This document shows, in pieces, positions 8,901 to 16,696 of a stretch of 29,291 bases of DNA (positions are counted from its first letter, which is position 1; the number at the start of each line of letters is the position of its first letter). The notes beneath the pieces are model-generated. The model saw nothing but the letters and a program-made list of their open reading frames with translations. It searched no databases and was not told where the DNA came from. Where the stretch lies: assembly GCA_965372355.1 (NCBI GenBank), contig CBDVBZ010000030.1, positions 1-29,291 of the forward strand, written 5' to 3'. A program made the translations under genes and the position numbers. This DNA comes from CBDVBZ01 sp965372355 (lineage in GTDB: Bacteria; Krumholzibacteriota; Krumholzibacteriia; WVZY01).

Positions 8901-9026
8901 AGCGGCGCGGCCTACACGGTTGCGATGGCGGTGGTCACGATGGGCGGTGTGATCGCGGCAGGCTCGTTGAGCCTCTTTATCATCCCGGTGGTTTACACGT
9001 GGCTCGACCGGCTGAGCCGGGCGTAG
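5946..9026 (+). CDS. RND efflux permease (HAE1 family) with an altered proton relay
   Basis: This is the inner-membrane pump of the tripartite system; its 1026 residues match AcrB-family length. The N-terminus (MAVTRPV, then a first helix and VDLFPDVEFPFV) and the two porter repeats are typical, with the second half starting around FFPESDNGYIQV. In TM4 the usual VDDAIVV is VANAIVV: the positions of AcrB Asp407 and Asp408 are Ala399 and Asn400. In TM10 the position of AcrB Lys940 is Asn933 (GIVVNNAILILD). Asn at the lysine position is, from memory, common in several RND subfamilies; losing both aspartates is less so. The frame is intact and both halves look conserved, so this is not a decayed gene. 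The energy source and substrate are open. It is the last gene of the tetR-linked operon. Confidence 0.94.
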   Translation: MILSRMAVTRPVLTTVIVAAVLVLGLFSYTRLVVDLFPDVEFPFVTVTTIYPGAGPDEVESQISERIEDAVSTIAGIKRIDSISRESLSLILIEFELGVDQDQAGIDVKEKVEQITNDIPSGAEQPQVVKFEMGALPIVDLALTGPYNLRELYETADRQVRDAVAQAEGVASVTIVGGRKREIRVALDPAQLVAFQLDASTVVAAIARGNVSVPAGRVIEPDGEFSIRVLGEFDDLRELRRLPVPLADGGFVRVSDLGRVIDTTEEARDLARLDGVGSVGISVQKRTDANTVETAAAVRDKVEELALFLPAGMRIDVVRDNSTFIRQAVRDVLINMALGILFTTVLLYLFLHSIRTTVIAAVAMPTSIIATFLLIDFGGFSINIVTLLALGISIGVLVANAIVVLESISRHLDAGEDPVTAARAGTDEVAIAVVATAMTNVVVFTPIAFMGGVIGMFFYEFGLTVVFATLFSLLVSFTLTPMLAAKLMRPREQEEMDRGEKKRRRSLLSILGAPLWGLARLWERGYMTVENGYRAALRWSLRHRVRTTLVVVAVFVGGIFLFGFVGGEFFPESDNGYIQVVLNFPAGTTLEQTDALMTEVEAIVRREAPEIESILATVGGESKGVEDGDLAIRLTPVGERDRDIFEIMNRLRESLAVIPAADVGVQRFSEFGESKSIIVEVLGPDLDRIVDIATQIRDDMTQIAGLADIELSSKPGRPEIVWYPDRDELGKRYLPVIAAGMELRSLYEGEVASVFREGGEEYDIRVRFEESLRKSKEGLRRVMFATADGLVPIGALGTIERQRGLSEITRKNRARMVSVTANLSSGTLVETVDAIRERVALIDMPPGYRVEYAGDIEMLGESFAEIYKALVLAILLTYLVLAAILESFVHPLTIMFTLPLGLVGVSAALVLSGATINIMSLMAIVMLVGIVVNNAILILDLASRLRKEGKDAHAAIFEAASRRFRAITMTTLAIIAGIFPQAVGGSGAAYTVAMAVVTMGGVIAAGSLSLFIIPVVYTWLDRLSRA

Positions 9027-9037
9027 GGGATTCATAC

Positions 9038-9076
9038 GGGGCCGACGGGATCCGGCGAGCGGTTCCCATCGGCCCC
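9038..9076. terminator. Hairpin between two convergent genes
   Basis: GGGGCCGACGGG (9038-9049) pairs with CCCATCGGCCCC (9065-9076): 11 of 12 pairs, 15-base loop. It lies in the 89-base gap between the RND gene and the ABC permease, which converge on it. It has no T-tract on either side, so it may block read-through or protect 3' ends rather than be a classic intrinsic terminator. Confidence 0.45.
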
Positions 9077-9115
9077 GCAGTGCGATTGCTCCACGAAGAA
9101 CCACAACGAGCGGGG

Positions 9116-10432
9116 TCACCCGCGGACGATCCAGCGGACCAGATTGGATAGGCTCGGCGGCGTGCCCTGCATCAGAATACCCACACGAAACAAGCGTGCC
9201 CCCGCCCAGATGGCGAACACCGTGAATAGGAGTACGAGGGCAAGCCCCGCCCACGGCTGCCAGGCCGGCACACCGACTGGGGTGGCCTGTCTGAGGATCA
9301 TCAGCATCGGGGTAAAGATCGGGATTAGCGAGCCCACGGTGGCGAACGTGCCCTGCGGTTCCCGGATGACCGGGAAGAGAACAAACATCGGAATCATGAC
9401 GGGGATCATCGCGGGCATGGTCAGCGACTGCGCATCCTTGGGGTCGTTGCACGCCGCACCGAGAGACGTAAAGACCGCCCCCATCATGACGATAGCTGCA
9501 ACCATGTATGTAAAGAACCACGGCAACAGTTCATAGGGAATGTACTCACCGAGCCCCAGGTGGTTGACCAGCACGATACCTCCGATGACATACACGGAGG
9601 ATGCGGTCAGCGATACACCGACACCACCGATAATCTTGCCCACCATGAAATCGAACGGCTTGACCGTGGCGAGGATCACCTCGGCGATTCGATGGTTCTT
9701 CTCCTCCATAACGGCGTGCAAGAGCGGCAACGCACCCATCATGATCATCATGAACATCAACATCGTCATGACCACGGGGACGCCGACGGCTTCGCCCTCG
9801 TTGGCCCGCCGCGCGGCCTGGATCTCACCGGTCTTCTCATCGATGGATGTCAGGCCGTGTCCCGTGACGCTGATGTACGTGAGGATGTCCCCGGCAAGCG
9901 CTTCGTCGACACCCGCCTCGTCGATCCGTACCTTGCGAAGCTGTGTGTTGAGCGGCCAGCCCAGCCATCTGCGCATATCATCCATGGCGGCGTTCTTCGA
10001 ATGGTACGCGAGCCGGCAGGCGTCCCGATCTTCACCCGGGTGAACGACATCCGGACCGATCTCGAGAAACGCACGGATGTCACCGCGGCGGACCCGGTTG
10101 GAAAGCTCGAGCCGCTGAGCCGCTGGGTCTGTGGTGTTGGGTTCGATGACTTCAATGATGTACGCCGGCTTGTTCTTCTTTCCCGTTTCTTCGTCGAAAA
10201 TCGCCTTGGTGTTTCGCTCCTCGGCGGTCTTCTTCAGACCCTCTGCCACCGCGCCCGAGTGATCGACGACGGCGAGTACCTGGTCGGTCGTATCGACCCG
10301 GTCCTCGGTCAGCATGAGGACGAGAGCGCTGCCACCCATCAGCAGCGGTGCCAGAACGAGCGAGATAATAAACCCCTTGGTTCTGACGGCGACCTTGTAC
10401 TCACGCCGGGCAATCCGAAGGATTCTACGCAT
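9116..10432 (-). CDS. ABC-2 type exporter permease (NatB-like)
   Basis: This is the membrane subunit of an ABC exporter; 438 residues. It has a short basic N-terminus (RIARREYKVAVRTKGF), a first transmembrane segment at about 21-41, a large extracytoplasmic domain at about 42-215, then about five further membrane segments to the C-terminus. That layout is the ABC2_membrane_3/NatB pattern. The segment EEKNHRIAEVILATVKP, after the second helix, is the conserved cytoplasmic coupling motif of this family. The start overlaps the end of the ATPase gene by 8 bases and is preceded by a strong GGAGGAGGTG site inside that gene. The substrate is unknown; relatives are annotated as sodium, antibiotic or peptide exporters. 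Confidence 0.9.
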   Translation of the reverse strand: MRRILRIARREYKVAVRTKGFIISLVLAPLLMGGSALVLMLTEDRVDTTDQVLAVVDHSGAVAEGLKKTAEERNTKAIFDEETGKKNKPAYIIEVIEPNTTDPAAQRLELSNRVRRGDIRAFLEIGPDVVHPGEDRDACRLAYHSKNAAMDDMRRWLGWPLNTQLRKVRIDEAGVDEALAGDILTYISVTGHGLTSIDEKTGEIQAARRANEGEAVGVPVVMTMLMFMMIMMGALPLLHAVMEEKNHRIAEVILATVKPFDFMVGKIIGGVGVSLTASSVYVIGGIVLVNHLGLGEYIPYELLPWFFTYMVAAIVMMGAVFTSLGAACNDPKDAQSLTMPAMIPVMIPMFVLFPVIREPQGTFATVGSLIPIFTPMLMILRQATPVGVPAWQPWAGLALVLLFTVFAIWAGARLFRVGILMQGTPPSLSNLVRWIVRG

Positions 10433-11342
10433 GGGTCGTCACCTCCTCCTCCGCCTCGGGACCTGCAATACGGACAAAGATGTCGTTAAGCGATGGTTTG
10501 GCGATCTCAAAACTCCATACCCGGGTTCGTGTCATGATCTCGGCGACGGTCTTCTGTGGGTCGCAGTCCTGGGTCATGCGAAGTTCTTGCATTCTCCCGA
10601 AATCCCGGACGCTCTCCACTCCGGGCAGATTATCGAGTGCGTCTTTCCCGTCCTCGATACGAACCCGCAGCGTGTCATTGCCGTAGTCATCCTGGATTGA
10701 AGAGAGTGTTCCGTCGAGCACCTTGCGCCCTTTGAAAATCATAAAGATGAAATCACACATCCGCTCGGCAACGGCCATGTCGTGCGTACTAAAAATCACC
10801 GTTGCCCCGTTCTGCCGCAGCTCGAGCACCGCTTTCCTCAGGACATCGGCGTTCACCGGATCCAGCCCGGTAAACGGTTCATCCAGGATCACAAGCTCGG
10901 GACCAGCGATCACGGTGGCGATAAACTGGACCTTCTGGCTCATCCCTTTGCTGAGCGTCTCCACTTTCTTGTTCGCCCAGTCGCTGAGGTCGAACTTCTC
11001 GAGCCAGCGATCGACCTCGTCTTTGACGCTGTGGCCGCTCTTGAGCTCGCCGTAGAACTCGAGGACCTCACGCACCTTCATGTTTTTGTACAGCCCACGC
11101 TCCTCAGGCAGATAGCCAATCCGGTCGGTGCAGCTGCCGTCCGAGGCCTGCTCAAGCACCCGGATCACACCCCGGTCGGGGTAGAAGATGTTCATGATCA
11201 TGCGGAGGGTCGTCGTCTTGCCCGAGCCGTTGGGCCCGATGAAGCCATAGATAGAGCCCTGCGGCACGACGAGCGAGAGGTTGTCCACCGCGGTCACGTT
11301 GCCAAATGTCTTGGTCACTTCTTGTAGCTCAACGGCATTCAC
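10425..11342 (-). CDS. ABC exporter ATP-binding protein
   Basis: This is the cytoplasmic ATPase partner of the following permease; 305 residues. Walker A is at 36-43 (GPNGSGKT), the Q-loop equivalent around 77-81 is YLPEE (Glu for Gln, as in many ABC-2 exporter ATPases), the signature LSKGMSQ is at 130-136, Walker B VILDE is at 151-155 and the switch His187 sits in STHDMA. The C-terminal 80 residues form the accessory domain found in NatA/DrrA-like ATPases (SLNDIFVRI near the end). The start is GTG at 11342: the GTG overlaps the upstream gene's TGA (GTGA), and an AGGGGG site lies seven bases before it. Coupling to the esterase-like lipoprotein gene upstream suggests a functional link. Confidence 0.92.
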   Translation of the reverse strand: MNAVELQEVTKTFGNVTAVDNLSLVVPQGSIYGFIGPNGSGKTTTLRMIMNIFYPDRGVIRVLEQASDGSCTDRIGYLPEERGLYKNMKVREVLEFYGELKSGHSVKDEVDRWLEKFDLSDWANKKVETLSKGMSQKVQFIATVIAGPELVILDEPFTGLDPVNADVLRKAVLELRQNGATVIFSTHDMAVAERMCDFIFMIFKGRKVLDGTLSSIQDDYGNDTLRVRIEDGKDALDNLPGVESVRDFGRMQELRMTQDCDPQKTVAEIMTRTRVWSFEIAKPSLNDIFVRIAGPEAEEEVTTHA

Positions 11343-12739
11343 CTGAAAACCCCCTCGGGTGTGTTGTCGATCAACGGGATGCTCGCCGCCGGCACAATCT
11401 CCATCGCCGCGGGAAACGGCAAGAGCACCGATGGTGTGGTATTTTGGAAATAGACGATGACATCGTACTCGACAGGTAGTCGGGCATCGTAGAAATAGTT
11501 GAGAGGATTCGAGTCGTCGTAGAGCGCGCCGACGATCCGAAAACGCCGCGGCCCGGGCAGCCAGTCTGTGGCTGTCGAGTCGAAATCAACACCGCGCAGG
11601 TCGAGGATCATCCTCGGCATGTTCGCACCGCGAAAGTGATACGCATAACTGTCCTCCGGTGGCGGCCCGACCGTATGGGATGTCAAATCGCCGATCCCAT
11701 TCCACATGTCAAAGTCCACCGCGTTGAATGATCCCTTGAAAAAGTTAAACCCGACGATCACCATGCCGTCCTGATATTCCTGTCTGAGATGCGATCCCAT
11801 CGTTCTCGCGCCCACCGGATCCACGCCAACGTGGAAGTTGTGCGCCCAGAGAACGATCTTCGCATTCGGACCCTCCTGGTCGAGAATCCACGAGACGTTT
11901 TCCGCCATGTACGCGTCACGGACGTCGGTTACATCGTCGCGCCCGGAGTACAGATGTTCCCCCTGCTGCAAGACGCGGGCGCTTTGCAGCGCGTACGCGA
12001 ACTTCTCCACGCTGGAACGCTCTTCGTAGATCAACCGCCTGGCGGTCATCATATCGTGAACCTGCTGTAGTTGATTCTTTATGAAGTCCTGTGTTGTGGG
12101 CGAGACGGCATCGTAGCTTGCCGGGTCATGCGCAAACGGCCGGAAACCGTCGAGGAGTGTCTTGTATGTTCCCTGGTTTGCCGTGTCGACTTCTGCCACA
12201 TACGCCTCGACGTTCTCCATCGCCATCGCAGGGAATTGCATATCAAAACCGTGGAAGCTCACGCCGTTCTGTCGCATCCACAAAATCATGTCGAGGACTT
12301 CCTGGGTGTTCCACGTCCAGAAATAGAGACCGGCGAGCAATGCCGCAGGATCCCCTTGGCCGGTTCGAATGTAGTCGTTCACCCGATTGGATTCGGGCCA
12401 CGTCGCCTCGATGGCAAAGCTCGTGAACCCCATCTCCTCGACGAGAAACTCGAGCAAGCGGTGCTTCATGAGGAAAAACTCGCGCGTGCCGTGTGTGGCT
12501 TCGCCAAGCGCGACGATCCGGACGTCGCCGATGATCTGTTTTAGCGGCATGAGGTCGCCAAAGCCGTGGCCGGCCTCCGCGGTTGTAAACGCGATCGCAT
12601 TCTGCCGGAGCCACGCCACGATCTCCGGGGCAACATTCACCAGGTCGCCCTGCGGGGCGGTTGGAGGGGCGTCTTTACTGCATCCCGCGGCGGTCCCCGC
12701 AAGGATCACCAGAATCAGGTAGAAAACCCTGGCACGCAC
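11339..12739 (-). CDS. Erythromycin esterase-family lipoprotein
   Basis: This 466-residue envelope lipoprotein has an Ere-family hydrolase domain. The signal (1-19) ends in a lipobox, TAAGC, with Cys20. Family motifs are present: GEATHG at 79-84, the AIEATWPES segment with Glu111 at about 109-117, MAENVSW at 278-284, and WAHNFHVG at 298-305 with His300. Ere enzymes open macrolide lactones using the first His/Glu set, but most chromosomal family members have unknown substrates, and succinoglycan-biosynthesis relatives exist. The start is GTG at 12739, with GGAAGGG seven bases upstream. It is the first gene of a three-gene coupled operon with the ABC exporter. One reading is that it acts on the exported compound; a macrolide-resistance role cannot be claimed. 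Confidence 0.85.
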   Translation of the reverse strand: MRARVFYLILVILAGTAAGCSKDAPPTAPQGDLVNVAPEIVAWLRQNAIAFTTAEAGHGFGDLMPLKQIIGDVRIVALGEATHGTREFFLMKHRLLEFLVEEMGFTSFAIEATWPESNRVNDYIRTGQGDPAALLAGLYFWTWNTQEVLDMILWMRQNGVSFHGFDMQFPAMAMENVEAYVAEVDTANQGTYKTLLDGFRPFAHDPASYDAVSPTTQDFIKNQLQQVHDMMTARRLIYEERSSVEKFAYALQSARVLQQGEHLYSGRDDVTDVRDAYMAENVSWILDQEGPNAKIVLWAHNFHVGVDPVGARTMGSHLRQEYQDGMVIVGFNFFKGSFNAVDFDMWNGIGDLTSHTVGPPPEDSYAYHFRGANMPRMILDLRGVDFDSTATDWLPGPRRFRIVGALYDDSNPLNYFYDARLPVEYDVIVYFQNTTPSVLLPFPAAMEIVPAASIPLIDNTPEGVFR

Positions 12740-12802
12740 GTCGGATCCCTTCCGAACTCAAAACAGATTTGACGAATACGCAGGTTGGCGGGGGCAACAT
12801 CT

Positions 12803-12832
12803 ACTATACACGGTTATGGGCGATTTCTTCAA
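12803..12832 (-). promoter_or_regulatory. Sigma70-like promoter of the esterase-ABC operon
   Basis: On the minus strand a -35 box TTGAAG (12832-12827) and a -10 box TATAGT (12808-12803) are separated by 18 bases, with a TG directly before the -10. The predicted start near 12796 leaves a leader of about 57 bases before the GTG at 12739. Only sequence match and position support it. Confidence 0.55.
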
Positions 12833-12925
12833 CCTACCGCGGGGGGCGACGGGAGGGGCGCCGCCCGATGCGTTCGGGGAGAGCCCTTCCGCATGACAAA
12901 AGGGGGATAGCCCGGCCCGATTGTG

Positions 12926-12934
12926 TGCTAAAAT
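12926..12934 (+). promoter_or_regulatory. Extended -10 element, candidate promoter of the dipeptidase gene
   Basis: TGC-TAAAAT is an extended -10 in an otherwise GC-rich gap; no good -35 lies 17 bases upstream. It is about 100 bases before the dipeptidase start. The rest of the gap (12740-13034) holds no gene that I can see. Confidence 0.35.
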
Positions 12935-13034
12935 GCGCGGGCGGCCGGGGGTGTGCTTCACCGGCCGATTCCTTGATATCGCGACGGGCCCGCCCCGTTC
13001 GAACGCAGCTCTTGCCGGGAGGAAAACGACGACC

Positions 13035-14855
13035 ATGAAGACGACCACCCTCACTATAGGACTCGCCCTCGCACTGGCCCTGGCGGCCGTGCCGGTCTGG
13101 GCGTGCACGAATTTCTTGATCACAAAGGGAGCCACCGTGGACGGTTCGACGATGATCACGTACGCGGCCGACTCCCACGAGCTCTACGGCGAGCTCTATT
13201 TTACTCCCGCCGGCAAGTACCCGCCGGGGGCAAAGCTCGACGTGTACGAATGGGACACCGGTAAGTATATGGGAAGAATCGACCAGGTTCCCGAGACCTA
13301 CACGGTGGTCGGCAACATGAACGAGCACCAGGTCTCCATCGGCGAGACGACATGGGGTGGCCGCGAGGAGCTGCGCGACCTCAACGCCGAGATGGACTAC
13401 GGAAGCCTCATGTACATCGCCATGCAGCGCGCAAAGACCGCACGCGAGGCGATCCAGGTCATGACGGATCTCGCCGCGGAGCACGGCTACTACAGCTGGG
13501 GTGAGACCTTTTCGATCGCGGACCCGAACGAAGTCTGGATCATGGACATGATCGGTAAGGGTCTCGACAACAAGGGTGCGGTATGGGTCGCGCGCCTGAT
13601 ACCGGATGGCTACATTTCGGCTCACGCCAACTCGCCGCGGATCCATCAGTTTCCGCTTAAAGACCGCAAGAAGACACTGTATGCGCCGGATGTCATCTCG
13701 TTCGCCCGCGAGCAGGGCTACTTCGATGGTGAGGACAAGGATTTCAGCTTTGCCGATGCGTACGGACCGCCCGACTTCGGCGCCCTGCGTTTCTGTGACG
13801 CCCGCGTGTGGTGCGTGTACGACCGCGCGGCGCCATCGCTGAAGCTACCGCCCGACCGCGCGCTGGGCGACGATAGTGCCGAGCCGTACCCGCTATGGAT
13901 CAAGCCGGACAAAAAGCTGACCGTGTCGGACCTCATGTCGTTCATGCGGGATCATTTCGAGGGAACGCCGCTCGATATGACTCAGGATATCGGCGCCGGT
14001 CCCTACGATCTCCCGTACCGCTGGCGCCCGTTGACTTGGGAAGCCGGCGAGGAGGAATATTTCAACGAGCGCGCGACATCGACCCAGCAAACAGGCTTCT
14101 CCTTTGTGGCCCAGGCCCGTTCGTGGCTGCCAGACCCGATCGGCGGCATCCTCTGGTTCAGCGTCGACGATGCGTACAGCACGGTCTACTTCCCCGTCTA
14201 CTGTGGGGTTACCGAGGTGCCAAAGGCCTACGCTGTGGGCACGGGCGACTTTCACAACGTGACATGGGAGTCCGCTTTCTGGGTGTTCAACGCGGTGTCG
14301 AACTATGCGTATCTCCGTTACAGCGACATGATCAAGGACATCCAGGTCGAGCAGGGTAAACTCGAGGGAAAATTCATGGCGGATGTTCCGGAGCTCGATC
14401 TGGCGGCGTCGGATCTTTACAAGCGTTCACCGCGGCTGGCCAGGGACTACTTGACCGAGTACACCGTTGCTGCGGGCGACATGGTGGTCGAGCGCTGGCG
14501 CGAGCTTCACAAACAGCTGCTGTACAAATATCTGGATGGCAACGTCAAGGATGAGAAGGGTCACGTAACCCACCCCGGTTACCCGGAATCGTGGTACGAA
14601 AAAATCGCCGCGGCAACAGGTGACCATCTCAAGCTCCGCAAGCTCGAGGCGGAGAAGCAGGCGGAGATCGCGAAGAAGGAAGAGGCACGCAAGATGGCGG
14701 AAAGCCTGTTGACGTTGCTGGAAGCACGCAACATTGACATAGACAGCGAGACACGCGAGAAGATCCTTGAGACCGAGGATCCCGCGCAGCTCAAGAAATG
14801 GCTCGTGCGTGCTGCGACCATCGAGTCGACGGGCGATCTGTTCGCGAAGAACTAG
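13035..14855 (+). CDS. Secreted C69-family (PepD-like) dipeptidase
   Basis: This is an N-terminal-nucleophile peptidase of family C69 (also called U34). The 606-residue precursor has a signal peptide (about 1-23, AL-rich) ending just before Cys24 in WACTNFLITKGAT. In this family that cysteine becomes the first residue of the mature enzyme and is the nucleophile, so signal removal would also activate it. Conserved blocks GNMNEHQVSIGETTWGGR (about 94-111) and SWGETFSIADPNEVWIMD (about 154-171) are typical. The last 75 residues are a charged, coiled-coil-like tail (rich in Glu, Lys, Ala), which many shorter relatives lack. The ATG at 13035 follows GGAGG by about 12 bases; the open frame upstream was rejected because it lacks a signal peptide. 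It probably degrades peptides outside the inner membrane. It stands alone, divergent from the esterase-ABC operon. Confidence 0.9.
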   Translation: MKTTTLTIGLALALALAAVPVWACTNFLITKGATVDGSTMITYAADSHELYGELYFTPAGKYPPGAKLDVYEWDTGKYMGRIDQVPETYTVVGNMNEHQVSIGETTWGGREELRDLNAEMDYGSLMYIAMQRAKTAREAIQVMTDLAAEHGYYSWGETFSIADPNEVWIMDMIGKGLDNKGAVWVARLIPDGYISAHANSPRIHQFPLKDRKKTLYAPDVISFAREQGYFDGEDKDFSFADAYGPPDFGALRFCDARVWCVYDRAAPSLKLPPDRALGDDSAEPYPLWIKPDKKLTVSDLMSFMRDHFEGTPLDMTQDIGAGPYDLPYRWRPLTWEAGEEEYFNERATSTQQTGFSFVAQARSWLPDPIGGILWFSVDDAYSTVYFPVYCGVTEVPKAYAVGTGDFHNVTWESAFWVFNAVSNYAYLRYSDMIKDIQVEQGKLEGKFMADVPELDLAASDLYKRSPRLARDYLTEYTVAAGDMVVERWRELHKQLLYKYLDGNVKDEKGHVTHPGYPESWYEKIAAATGDHLKLRKLEAEKQAEIAKKEEARKMAESLLTLLEARNIDIDSETREKILETEDPAQLKKWLVRAATIESTGDLFAKN

Positions 14856-14887
14856 TTGAACGCTGGCCTGACGGCAGCGTCATATAT

Positions 14888-15015
14888 TGCCGATTGGAAC
14901 AGGACAGGCGGACGTCCATCGGACGCAACCCTTCCGGGACAGGCAGACGTCCTTCGGACGCAGCCCCTGCAGGACAGGCGCTACATCCGCCGGGTGGAGC
15001 CCTTCCAGGACAGGC
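14888..15015 (+). repeat. 35/36-bp tandem repeat array, copy A of a dispersed family
   Basis: The core GGACAGGC recurs at 14902, 14937, 14972 and 15008, so the period is 35, 35 and 36 bp. Units 1 and 2 continue with GAC(G)TCC..TCGGACGCA and end in CCC; unit 2 holds the small hairpin CGTCC-TTC-GGACG. Units 1 and 3 end in CCCTTCC. The first 22 bases (14888-14909, from TGCCGATTGG to GGACAGGC) are identical to the minus strand at 17545-17524. The array lies between the dipeptidase stop and ornithine aminotransferase, in a 246-base gap with no other gene. It is not CRISPR: there are no unique spacers. Confidence 0.8.
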
Positions 15016-15101
15016 TCAACCAGCAATCTCAGGATGGTCGACTCGACGGTCGGCCCGATCGATTAGCACACAAGGAACAGTAAGGAAAGGAAGAAGGACT
15101 A

Positions 15102-16313
15102 ATGAAGACCATGACTCACGATTCCAAATACTATATGGACCTCGAGAACACCTACGGCGCGCACAACTACCACCCGATTCCCGTCGTGATCAGCAGAGCC
15201 GAGGGCGTATGGGTGTGGGATCCCGAGGACCGCAAGTACATGGACTGCCTTTCTTCCTATAGTGCCGTGAACCAGGGGCACTGCCACCCGAAAGTGATCG
15301 CGGCGCTCACCGAACAGGCGGGCCGGTGCACGCTCACGAGCCGCGCTTTCCACAACGATATGCTGGGGCCATTTCTCAAGAAGCTCACAGAGATCACGCA
15401 GATGGATGTGGCGCTCCCGATGAATACCGGCGCCGAGGCCGTCGAGACGGCGATCAAGATCGCGCGCAAGTGGGGCTACCAGAAAAAGGGCGTGGCGGAT
15501 GACAAGGCCGAGATTATCACCTGCGAGGAGAACTTTCACGGGCGCACGACGACGATCGTCGGTTTCTCTACCGATCCCATCGCGCGGGACGGGTTTGGCC
15601 CCGCGACACCGGGGTTCAAGGTGATCCCGTACAACGATATCAATGCGCTCGAAGGCGCGATCACCGAAAACACGGTGGGTTTTCTCGTCGAGCCGATCCA
15701 GGGTGAAGCGGGCGTCAAGGTACCGAGCCCCGGATTTCTCGAGAAGGCGAAGGCCGTGTGTGAGAAACACAACGTTCTGCTCATGCTCGACGAGATACAG
15801 ACTGGTTTCTGCCGGACGGGCAAGATGTTCAGGTGGATGGACGAAAATGCCAAGCCGGACATCCTGATGGTTGGTAAGGCGCTCGGTGGAGGCGTGTATC
15901 CCGTGTCGGCGGCGCTCGCCTCGAAAGACATCATGTCGGTGATCGGGCCGGGCGAGCACGGTAGCACATTCGGCGGCAACCCCCTCGCCTGCGCCGTGGC
16001 AACTGCGTCGCTCGATGTGCTAATCGATGAGAAGCTTGACGGACGGGCGGAGGTCCTGGGGCGGCGGTTCCGGGATGGCCTCGAGGCGATCCGGTCGGAC
16101 AAGATCAAAGAGATCCGCGGCGCGGGGCTGCTAAACGCGATCGAGCTCACACCGGAAGCGGGAGAAGCGCGCCAGTACACCGTAAAACTCAAGGATCTCG
16201 GTGTCCTCGCCAAAGAGACGCACGTCACCACGATCCGTTTTGCGCCGCCGCTGATCATATCAGAAGACCAGATCGACTGGCTGGTGGAGAAGATCGCGGA
16301 GGCGCTCGGCTAG
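15102..16313 (+). CDS. rocD: Ornithine aminotransferase
   Basis: This is a PLP-dependent class III aminotransferase that converts ornithine and 2-oxoglutarate to glutamate semialdehyde and glutamate, linking arginine breakdown to proline and glutamate. The protein has 403 residues, normal for the family. The N-terminal block from YGAHNYHPIP to NQGHCHP (about 19-62) is the hallmark that separates ornithine aminotransferases from acetylornithine and GABA enzymes. NTGAEAVETA (about 108-117), the LDEIQTGFCRTG block (about 229-240) and the PLP lysine Lys259 in VGKALGGG are all present, as is GSTFGGNPLA. The ATG at 15102 follows a purine-rich AAGGAAGAAGGA site. It seems to be a single gene; a repeat array lies upstream and a truncated RND fragment just downstream. 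Confidence 0.95.
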   Translation: MKTMTHDSKYYMDLENTYGAHNYHPIPVVISRAEGVWVWDPEDRKYMDCLSSYSAVNQGHCHPKVIAALTEQAGRCTLTSRAFHNDMLGPFLKKLTEITQMDVALPMNTGAEAVETAIKIARKWGYQKKGVADDKAEIITCEENFHGRTTTIVGFSTDPIARDGFGPATPGFKVIPYNDINALEGAITENTVGFLVEPIQGEAGVKVPSPGFLEKAKAVCEKHNVLLMLDEIQTGFCRTGKMFRWMDENAKPDILMVGKALGGGVYPVSAALASKDIMSVIGPGEHGSTFGGNPLACAVATASLDVLIDEKLDGRAEVLGRRFRDGLEAIRSDKIKEIRGAGLLNAIELTPEAGEARQYTVKLKDLGVLAKETHVTTIRFAPPLIISEDQIDWLVEKIAEALG

Positions 16314-16354
16314 GGTCTGACGGCGCAATTCACACCTGCATTCCGTGTAACCGC

Positions 16355-16576
16355 TTGTCAATAAGCAAGTTTGGCATTGCTTTTCGACGGATTCTACCCG
16401 TCATGATGGCCGCCCTGACCACGATCCTCGGGATGATTCCCCTCCTGACCGACGCCTTCTTTATGGCGATGGCTGTGACGATCATGTTCGGCCTGGGTTT
16501 TGCGACCGTTCTGACGTTGATCGTGGTCCCGGTCCTGTACACGATCTTCTTCAGAATCCCGAACCGGCCGGCGTGA
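16355..16576 (+). pseudogene. C-terminal fragment of a second RND efflux permease
   Basis: An open stretch of 73 codons matches the last two transmembrane helices of HAE1-type RND pumps: FRRILPVMMAALTTILGMIP followed by ATVLTLIVVPVLYTIFF. A full pump has about 1000 residues, so over 90 percent is missing. The homology starts about at 16383, just after the ornithine aminotransferase gene, and no upstream remnant is visible. It differs clearly from the end of the intact pump at 5946-9026 (FRAITMTTLAIIAGIFPQAV), so it comes from another paralogue rather than a partial duplication. The reading frame is still open and the helices well kept, so the deletion seems fairly recent, or the peptide is retained. 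Confidence 0.8.
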
Positions 16577-16646
16577 TTGTGGATTGGCGCCGTGGCGGGT
16601 TCTTTTCTGTTGCCTCCGAGGAGCTATCATATTATTATACTAATTG

Positions 16647-16670
16647 TATAATTTGTATTCGATTGATACA
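16647..16670 (+). promoter_or_regulatory. AT-rich promoter with an operator-like inverted repeat
   Basis: A perfect -10 hexamer TATAAT (16647-16652) lies in a 70-base AT-rich island, with a poor -35. It is followed at once by TGTAT-N7-ATACA (16654-16670), which would overlap the transcription start. ArsR/SmtB repressors bind imperfect 12-2-12 or similar AT-rich repeats in this position. The arsR gene lies 195 bases downstream, so autoregulation is a reasonable inference. Confidence 0.55.
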
Positions 16671-16696
16671 TATACGATTACGAGGTTATAGAACAC

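Noticed and set aside
11339..12739. Calling this a macrolide-resistance gene
   Set aside because: Family motifs are present, but the protein is a lipoprotein in an exporter operon and most family members have unknown substrates.
14902..15015. Regular 35/36-bp spacing looks like a CRISPR array
   Set aside because: Units are direct tandem copies with gradual divergence; there is no constant repeat with unique spacers, and no cas gene is nearby.
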